This document shows, piece after piece, positions 1 through 5,263 of a DNA stretch of 7,378 nt. Every line of letters begins with the position of its first letter. Within the stretch, counting starts at the first letter, position 1. Below the pieces are notes generated by a model. That model worked only from the letters and a program-made list of their open reading frames with translations. It was not told where the DNA came from and made no database searches. The stretch comes from Euryarchaeota archaeon UBA130 (GTDB lineage Archaea > Thermoplasmatota > Poseidoniia > Poseidoniales > Thalassarchaeaceae), in assembly GCA_002505775.1 (NCBI GenBank), contig DAVY01000001.1, positions 10,769 to 18,146 of the forward strand, in the 5' to 3' direction. The translations under genes and the position numbers were made by a program.

Positions 1-2282
1 GGAATCAGGCTTTCATCATAAACCGGCCTAACCATCACGAGGTTCTTCGCCTCGTCTGGGTCATAGAAGTCAGAGGGCGTAGCTGGATCTAGGTCCGAAT
101 ACCCATCAGTCCTGAGGGGGACCTCGAACACTCTTTCCTCAGTCACGTCCAATGTTAATAGCACATCATAGGTGTATGGAACTCGGGGTTCCATGAACTC
201 TGAACCAGTGATGATACCAGTTATCGGAAGTGAGATTGCCGTGCCTGTTACATCGAATTCCGTCCATGTGCTCCAGTATTCCGGTGTAACCTCCAAGGAG
301 ATGTAAATCGTATCTCCGACAATCGTTCCTTGTCCCTGTGCATCGTCACTTCCATCCGAGCCTAGATCGACATTGGGCCTTATCTGAGCAATTTGCGCGG
401 TATCGGTGTCCCAATCGAGCGAACTGAAGGATACCTGCATTTCTGTGGTTCCGTTAGGAACCCAGACATAGTGCCTGTCGTCCGTTGCATATGTTCCAAA
501 GGTGCTAGTTGGGCCGTTGTTGAAATGGCTCCACTCGCCTTTCCATGCGTGCCTTAGCTGATCTGTCTGAAGTTCGATTCCTCGTGTGTCCATTATTCCT
601 TCATAGTGGTTGTAAGCGTCCCATACGGTAGCTTCTGGGTGGTCCAAGAAACCATCCTCGTTGGGATCTCTCATAACCTGCAATGTTCTTGCCAAGGCGA
701 GAGCTTTGTCTGTGTCCACAAGTCCATGCCCCACTCTCCAGTCATGGCATCGATCGGTCCTATCCGATACGTAGCATTCCTCTGGGATATCACTACAACC
801 GTCGTCATCGTTCCCTTCCTCGCATGAGTTCCTGAGATGATCGTAGTGTGCAGTAAGTTCTAGGATCAATTCGATTTCATGAACCCTCGATTCGTTTCTC
901 TCTTCCCAATCATCAAACTGCAAACCCTTCGCAGATTCGTTGAAGTACAAGCTGTTCTCACTATCGTGATCTTCTATCTGATAGTTGGCGACACCCAGTG
1001 ACGGAGCGGCGGCGAGCAGAAGTGTAGCTATGCCCCCGATGTGTGGCGTTGCCATGCTAGTTCCTGATATTGACATGTAGTAGATGTCGCCTTGCGTTCT
1101 CGTTGAGGCGTCGATGGCTGTTGCCCTTGGTGCAGTAGCCCAAATATCTCTTCCAGGTGCTCCGATATCTGGCCATGTGTGCTGTTGCGTTTTCCAACCC
1201 CTACTGGAGAATGATGTAACCGCGCTCGCATCATGGGTCAGTGCGGCAACCGAGATTGCTGAAGGGGTGTTTGCATACACGTTTGTCCTCAAATCATTTT
1301 CCGACTCATCTCCTGAACCCCCACTGTTCGAAGCAGCAAAAATCACGGCTACTTGGTTATCGTAAGTTAACATGTCAGTTAGCAACGTTACGGCGTTGGA
1401 GGGATTGTAATCCCCATTGGTACCCCATGAATTGGAAACAACCCTGATATTGTATTCATTCAACCCCGGTCTGCTGTGCTGGTAAGTCCATTCAAGCCCT
1501 TCGACCGCAGCAAAAATCGAGGCCCCGTCTCCTGTCCCCAGTGCCACTATTGTTGCTCCCTTGGCAGTACCAAGACGTCTTCCCCCAGACGCATCCCCGT
1601 TCCCTGCTATAGTCCCGCCGACATGTGTCCCATGTCCACTCGATGTGTCTGAATTACAGTTGGGCGCATCCACCCATGCCACTCCAGTCCACTTAGCAGA
1701 CCATATGAGCTTCTCACCTGTCCAAGGCTCGCCACAATCGAAGTCGGGGTGCTCCCCGTCTATGCCGGTATCCAGGTCTACCGCGGTGGCTCCCTCTCCG
1801 TCATATTCCGATAAGGAGAGATCTGGTTCTGTCTTGAGAACCCCTTCTGTGTCGATGATGGCCCTATGCCATGCGAGGCTAGCGTTCACCCAAGTGACCG
1901 TCTCGTGCATCATTGACTCCACGTCATTTTGGTCACCGGGGAGGTAGAAGTGCTCAATTTGCAGGTTTGCCTCCATGTGTTTTACGACAGATAGCCCGGA
2001 AAGTCTTGAAATCTCTGTCGAGTCCCCCGCCACAAGTCCACCGTGGAGAACGGTCAGTTGTGATATAACCTCGATACCTATTGACCTAATGGCTCTCCAA
2101 ACCCCCTCAGTGGGACGATCGTGAAATTGGATGATTGCCTCTATTTGGCCCTCGTTGTCCAATTGTGATATCAATTCCTCAGTCATCTTCGAGGTATCCA
2201 CTTGCTGAGGTTGGCTCGTGACGGCCAAGGATCCCGACATACTTGCAACAAGAGCCACGAGGACGAATGCGGTGACTCTCAT
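1..2282 (-). CDS. Secreted subtilisin-like (S8) serine protease, C-terminus cut by window edge
   Basis: An open frame of 760 codons runs without a stop from ATG at 2282 off the left edge. It encodes an exported S8 (subtilase) endopeptidase. Residues 1-20 form a Sec signal peptide (MRVTAF, hydrophobic core, SLA at the likely cleavage site). Residues about 46-110 resemble an I9-type propeptide (QIEAIIQFHDRP, then SIGIEV). The catalytic triad is readable: Asp171 in DLDTGID, His217 in GHGTHVGG, Ser409 in GTSMATPH. The oxyanion Asn319 lies in FAASNSGG. The catalytic domain closes with GHGLVD near 518-523. Between Ser409 and that point is an enlarged segment with four Cys (487-512). An EF-hand-like loop follows at 539-550 (DPNEDGFLDHPE), then a beta-rich C-terminal region of unknown fold. 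The start is firm because an in-frame TAA lies six codons upstream. No Shine-Dalgarno sequence is visible, so the mRNA may be leaderless. The family is near certain; the substrate is unknown. Confidence 0.95.
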   Translation of the reverse strand, partial: MRVTAFVLVALVASMSGSLAVTSQPQQVDTSKMTEELISQLDNEGQIEAIIQFHDRPTEGVWRAIRSIGIEVISQLTVLHGGLVAGDSTEISRLSGLSVVKHMEANLQIEHFYLPGDQNDVESMMHETVTWVNASLAWHRAIIDTEGVLKTEPDLSLSEYDGEGATAVDLDTGIDGEHPDFDCGEPWTGEKLIWSAKWTGVAWVDAPNCNSDTSSGHGTHVGGTIAGNGDASGGRRLGTAKGATIVALGTGDGASIFAAVEGLEWTYQHSRPGLNEYNIRVVSNSWGTNGDYNPSNAVTLLTDMLTYDNQVAVIFAASNSGGSGDESENDLRTNVYANTPSAISVAALTHDASAVTSFSSRGWKTQQHTWPDIGAPGRDIWATAPRATAIDASTRTQGDIYYMSISGTSMATPHIGGIATLLLAAAPSLGVANYQIEDHDSENSLYFNESAKGLQFDDWEERNESRVHEIELILELTAHYDHLRNSCEEGNDDDGCSDIPEECYVSDRTDRCHDWRVGHGLVDTDKALALARTLQVMRDPNEDGFLDHPEATVWDAYNHYEGIMDTRGIELQTDQLRHAWKGEWSHFNNGPTSTFGTYATDDRHYVWVPNGTTEMQVSFSSLDWDTDTAQIAQIRPNVDLGSDGSDDAQGQGTIVGDTIYISLEVTPEYWSTWTEFDVTGTAISLPITGIITGSEFMEPRVPYTYDVLLTLDVTEERVFEVPLRTDGYSDLDPATPSDFYDPDEAKNLVMVRPVYDESLI
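633..668 (-). other. EF-hand-like calcium-binding loop in the subtilase
   Basis: Codons for residues 539-550 read D-P-N-E-D-G-F-L-D-H-P-E. This places acidic or Asn side chains at loop positions 1, 3, 5, 9 and 12 and Gly at 6, as in canonical EF-hand or dockerin-type Ca2+ loops. It lies just after the end of the catalytic domain, so it may stabilise the link to the C-terminal beta region. The pattern is seen directly; calcium binding is inferred. Confidence 0.6.
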
Positions 2283-2372
2283 GGGTCTAGGCCATGGTTA
2301 TTCGATTTCAACAAACCCCCGTGCTGTTCCCCTAACCGTTCAAATCAAGAGTGGTTCGCCCTCTGGAGTAAC
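2283..2372. promoter_or_regulatory. Divergent intergenic region between protease and lipoprotein genes
   Basis: This 90-nt gap separates two divergently transcribed start codons, so it must hold the start signals of both genes unless promoters lie inside coding sequence. The most AT-rich part is about 2298-2315 (ttattcgatttcaacaaa). On the minus strand it is centred about 27 nt from the protease ATG, which would suit a TATA element for a leaderless transcript, but it does not match a strong archaeal TATA box. No operator palindrome was recognised. Confidence 0.4.
2365..2368 (+). promoter_or_regulatory. Candidate ribosome binding site of the lipoprotein gene
   Basis: GGAG lies four bases before the ATG at 2373. 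The spacing is a little short, but it supports this ATG over the longer open frame that begins at 2202. The stronger reason is that this ATG places a lipoprotein signal peptide exactly at the N-terminus. Confidence 0.5.
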
Positions 2373-3824
2373 ATGCGCACCGGTGCGATAGTACTGACTG
2401 TCCTCATGTTGACGGTTCCTCTGAGCGGGTGCTTCGGCAATGAAGAGCAGATTTTTGTTGAGCAAGAGAGTGCTTTTCCCGATGAAATACCCTCAACAAC
2501 ATGGTATCACTATTCTGGGGGTGTCAATGCTATGGATCCAATAGCTGTTTCCAATGCAAACATCACAGTGAATCTAACAGGCGACAATGCACCATACTTG
2601 GCTGTTGGTTCATACTACGGAATTGGCATGAGCACGTTCGAGCCGACTATAGGAATCACGTCAATGGACAACATATACATGTCTAGCTGGGGGAATGGTC
2701 CATCCGGATCAACGGCGGTCATAAAGTGCACCGGGCTGATAGAGATGGTATCTCTCACAGACTACACATGTCAGAACGTCTACAATCCCCTCCTTCCTGT
2801 TCCCAACAGCAATGACCCGTACATATACGTCGATAAGTGGACGGACAGAATCATGAAGTTCGACATGCATGCTCTCCTTGGGATGACTGTTGAGTTCTCT
2901 GATGATGAAGGAGGCTCATGGCAAAATGGTCAGCTTGCTACCTCAATTTACTCTGTTCAGGATCACCAGACAATCGGGTCAGCACTACTCCCAGCGCCGG
3001 GTTATCCAACGACTTGGTCATTCTGTGTGAACGGGAACGCACCTCATCCCTTGTGCTCGACAAGCTTTGACGGTGGGAGGACGTGGACCTCAGAGGTATC
3101 TGGAGCGCCAATCAGTTGCCAGAGCGGTGGACTCACTGCCCACATCGAGGGAGGGGTGAACGGAAACCTGTACCGTGGGAACATAGGGTGTGACGGTGAT
3201 GGATACTCGATCTACAAGAGCAGTAACGGGGGGCTTACTTGGACTGAACATCCATTGCCCACCGAGGAGACTGGTACTGCGGATACCTGGAACGGAGAGG
3301 AGGCTCAGGTAGCGGTTGATGACGAGGGGAACGTGCATGCAATGTGGAATGGGCTGGACAATATGCCGTACTACTCTTACTCCACCGATGAGGGTATCAC
3401 TTGGAGTGCGCCGATGATGGTCGCTCCTCCGACCAACATATCGGGTACTGGCTTCCCTGTGATAACCGCTGGTGCGGCCGGGAAGGTCGCATTGGGTTAT
3501 GTCGGGGACTCCGGAAACGATACCTGGAATGGATACATGACTATCATCACAGATGCCTTTGGGGAGAGCCCTCTGATGACAACAGTGCAACTGAATGGGT
3601 TTGATGATCCCCTGGATACTGAGGTTGGTTGCGGGTACAACCGGTGTGGGGGGCTTGGGGACTTCCTGGACATGTCCGTTGATCAATACGGAAGACCGTG
3701 GTTCGGGCTCTCTCACAATATCAACGATATCGGGATCTTTGGGACTTTAACACAAGGACCCTCGTTACGTGGCATGATTGACGGACTCAAAGAGATTCCA
3801 ATTGGTGGTCCCCAGACCCTCTAG
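2373..3824 (+). CDS. Lipoprotein with BNR/Asp-box (sialidase-like) repeats, probable beta-propeller
   Basis: Encodes 483 residues. Residues 1-20 are a lipoprotein signal: MRTG, a hydrophobic core, then lipobox LSGC with Cys20 as the likely lipidated residue, so the protein should be anchored on the outer face of the cytoplasmic membrane. Four Asp-box motifs (S-x-D/N-x-G-x-x-W) are visible: SDDEGGSW 176-183, SFDGGRTW 231-238, SSNGGLTW 283-290 and STDEGITW 337-344. Asp boxes mark blades of sialidase/BNR-type propellers. The C-terminal segment with GDFLDMSVDQYGRPW matches the last-blade style of such proteins. Cysteines beyond Cys20 come in close pairs, suggesting disulfides. No FRIP/YRIP-type sialidase active-site motif was recognised, so enzymatic activity is not supported; a binding or scaffold role is equally likely. 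An in-frame open stretch back to 2202 is not used, because it would bury the signal peptide and overlap the divergent protease. Confidence 0.88.
   Translation: MRTGAIVLTVLMLTVPLSGCFGNEEQIFVEQESAFPDEIPSTTWYHYSGGVNAMDPIAVSNANITVNLTGDNAPYLAVGSYYGIGMSTFEPTIGITSMDNIYMSSWGNGPSGSTAVIKCTGLIEMVSLTDYTCQNVYNPLLPVPNSNDPYIYVDKWTDRIMKFDMHALLGMTVEFSDDEGGSWQNGQLATSIYSVQDHQTIGSALLPAPGYPTTWSFCVNGNAPHPLCSTSFDGGRTWTSEVSGAPISCQSGGLTAHIEGGVNGNLYRGNIGCDGDGYSIYKSSNGGLTWTEHPLPTEETGTADTWNGEEAQVAVDDEGNVHAMWNGLDNMPYYSYSTDEGITWSAPMMVAPPTNISGTGFPVITAGAAGKVALGYVGDSGNDTWNGYMTIITDAFGESPLMTTVQLNGFDDPLDTEVGCGYNRCGGLGDFLDMSVDQYGRPWFGLSHNINDIGIFGTLTQGPSLRGMIDGLKEIPIGGPQTL
3821..3824. other. Shared CTAG carrying both convergent stop codons
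   Basis: The palindrome CTAG supplies TAG to the lipoprotein gene on the plus strand (3822-3824) and TAG to the exporter gene on the minus strand (3821-3823). The two convergent genes therefore overlap by four bases and have no intergenic terminator space. Confidence 0.95.
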
Positions 3825-4456
3825 AGGGTGCTGTACAGATCATAGGCTTGGAAAATAAAGCCGGCCGCGAATACTATCATTGCCACTCCACATAGTGATA
3901 GGACTCTCTTGTATGTACTATGGGAAAGGTTCCCTCTGGTCCTATCGAACGCCAGGGCGATGAGGCACTTCACTATGATGATGGATACAAGGAAAGTTAG
4001 CGCGTAGGCAACTGGGGCGAGTGGTTCATGGTCTGCGGCGGAAGCCATCAGAGGCCCCCCGACGAGGAACCAGAAGACGTACACGTTTGGATTCAGAAGA
4101 TTCGTCAGAACGCCCCTCTTGAAGGAGTGAGATACATCGATATCAGTTAGTTCTGGAGAGGGGGGCTCCAAGCTGAAGCACTCAAGACCCATCTTCAGAA
4201 GGTAGCCTGCTCCTAGAACGGAAATGAGGATGAGGACAGTGGGTTGCGTGGCTATCCAACTAGCGGCTAGTAGGCTTACTATCACGAGTGGCCCATCGGT
4301 AAATATGGGAGCCGCTGCAGTCCACATTCCTGCCCTAAAGCCGCCAGAAAGTGTCTCCTTGATTACCATAGTGAGGAGAGGGCCTGGCTTGACTCCCTCC
4401 ACTACCCCCAATGCAAGACCTGCTACCGCTAGAGAGAGGATTAGAGAGAGGTCCAT
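3821..4456 (-). CDS. LysE/RhtB-family amino-acid exporter
   Basis: Encodes 211 residues, the usual size of LysE/RhtB permeases, which export amino acids or related small molecules across the cytoplasmic membrane. Family features visible: an N-terminal hydrophobic helix leading to VKPGPL (PGP at 24-26), the glycine-rich GGFRAG segment, a second helix with AAAPIFTDGP (47-56), and the late motif LLNPNVYVFWF (120-130). Hydrophobic segments at about 3-22, 46-66, 71-90, 118-138, 147-169 and 186-204 fit a six-helix topology. A loop of about 25 polar residues (93-117) follows the third helix. The start is set by ATG at 4456, seven bases after a strong AAGGAG. The gene lies three bases downstream of the BI-1-like gene and is probably co-transcribed with it. 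The substrate cannot be deduced from sequence. Confidence 0.9.
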   Translation of the reverse strand: MDLSLILSLAVAGLALGVVEGVKPGPLLTMVIKETLSGGFRAGMWTAAAPIFTDGPLVIVSLLAASWIATQPTVLILISVLGAGYLLKMGLECFSLEPPSPELTDIDVSHSFKRGVLTNLLNPNVYVFWFLVGGPLMASAADHEPLAPVAYALTFLVSIIIVKCLIALAFDRTRGNLSHSTYKRVLSLCGVAMIVFAAGFIFQAYDLYSTL

Positions 4457-4459
4457 GCC

Positions 4460-5209
4460 CTATCTCCTTGAGGCCACCTTTGCGAGAAGCTCTAGTATCT
4501 CCAAGTATAGCCAGATGAGAGTTACCATGAGGCCGAACGCTGCCCTCCACTCAAGCTGTTTGGGGGCCCCTCTCTCAACGCCTCTCTCTATGAAGTCGAA
4601 GTCGGCTACGAGACACAATGAAGCTATGCAAATCACGAATACAGAGAAGAGTATCCCGATTGGGCTCGCCTCGTGAATGTAAGGGACCTCGAAGCCCAGA
4701 AACACACCAATGAAGGAGATCAGGTAGATCATGAGGATGGCAGTGAGGGCTGACATAACTGCTATCTGCAGATTCTTGCTCCAGGAGATGAGGCCCGCAC
4801 GATAAATCGTCAGCATAGCTCCCAGAATCCCCAGAGTTAGGACCACCGCTAGAATTCCGATGCCCGGGAAGTACTGCTCATAGGCCCATGTCACTCCTCC
4901 CAAAAATAGTCCTTGGCAGAGGGAGTATGAGCAGATCATAACCGGGTTTGTAGAGCCTGAGAAGATGATAACCATGGCAAGGATGAAGCCACCGATTACG
5001 CCGATAAGGGCAAGGAATCCTGTCTCTGGCATGAACATGGCTGTTCCTATTGCTGTGGTGGCTATGATGATCAGAAGTATTCCCGTCTTCTCAGTGGTCC
5101 CCTCCATGGTCATCATGTTGGAGTCCCGATCATCCCACCACGGTGCCTCCCTGTAGGCACTCTTGTCGAATGTCGAGTCAGATAGAGCAGGGTTCCGGGA
5201 GCGATACAT
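4460..5209 (-). CDS. Bax inhibitor-1/YccA-family multi-pass membrane protein
   Basis: Encodes 249 residues from ATG at 5209. The N-terminus MYRSRNPALSDSTF matches the S-x-NP-x-L...F signature of the YccA-like branch of the BI-1 family. About seven hydrophobic segments follow, at roughly 43-60, 65-84, 88-110, 117-134, 148-172, 183-202 and 221-243. After the sixth comes a conserved acidic stretch, ADFDFIERG (Asp203 and Asp205), then GAPKQLEW and the last helix with FGLMVTLIWLYLEIL, all typical of the family. Some BI-1 relatives are pH-sensitive calcium leak channels; whether this protein conducts ions is unknown. An open TTG ten codons upstream (5239) would give 259 residues, but those extra residues are basic and lack the family pattern, so ATG 5209 is preferred. 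No Shine-Dalgarno is evident. The gene is the first member of a two-gene unit with the exporter. Confidence 0.88.
   Translation of the reverse strand: MYRSRNPALSDSTFDKSAYREAPWWDDRDSNMMTMEGTTEKTGILLIIIATTAIGTAMFMPETGFLALIGVIGGFILAMVIIFSGSTNPVMICSYSLCQGLFLGGVTWAYEQYFPGIGILAVVLTLGILGAMLTIYRAGLISWSKNLQIAVMSALTAILMIYLISFIGVFLGFEVPYIHEASPIGILFSVFVICIASLCLVADFDFIERGVERGAPKQLEWRAAFGLMVTLIWLYLEILELLAKVASRR
4464..4469 (-). promoter_or_regulatory. Shine-Dalgarno site of the exporter gene, inside the upstream gene's 3' end
   Basis: On the minus strand AAGGAG sits seven bases before the exporter ATG and lies within the last codons of the BI-1-like gene. With a three-base gap between the genes, this is a standard arrangement for translational coupling. 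Confidence 0.8.
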
Positions 5210-5263
5210 ACGACGGGTTCTGTAGGGGCCCCTTCTCAAAGGTTGGCACGGAAAATACGAAAC
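5210..5263 (-). promoter_or_regulatory. Short intergenic gap with a weak TATA-like element
   Basis: The 54 nt between the repeat-protein stop and the BI-1-like ATG include, on the minus strand, TCGTATTTTC (5260-5251). This is the only AT-rich run here. If it acts as a TATA box, transcription would start near 5229 and leave a leader of about 20 nt. The T-run could equally help terminate the upstream gene. It is a weak match, so a promoter here is only a possibility; read-through from the upstream gene is the alternative. Confidence 0.25.

Noticed and set aside
1561..1947. 128-codon plus-strand open frame
   Set aside because: Lies opposite the catalytic region of the subtilase, whose Asp171 and His217 are encoded on the other strand; composition is Pro/Ser-rich shadow.
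2202..2372. Longer start for the lipoprotein gene at 2202
   Set aside because: It would add 57 residues before a clear lipoprotein signal peptide and overlap the 5' end of the divergent protease gene. ATG 2373 has a nearby GGAG and gives a proper lipobox at Cys20.
3090..3716. 208-codon minus-strand open frame
   Set aside because: Antisense to the lipoprotein's Asp-box region, with no recognisable domain, signal or start context; a shadow of the real gene.
4224..4676. 150-codon plus-strand open frame across the exporter and BI-1-like genes
   Set aside because: Antisense to two well-supported membrane-protein genes and without family features.
5210..5239. TTG start giving a 259-residue BI-1-like protein
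   Set aside because: The extra ten residues are basic and outside the family pattern; the ATG at 5209 starts directly at the conserved RSRNPAL segment.
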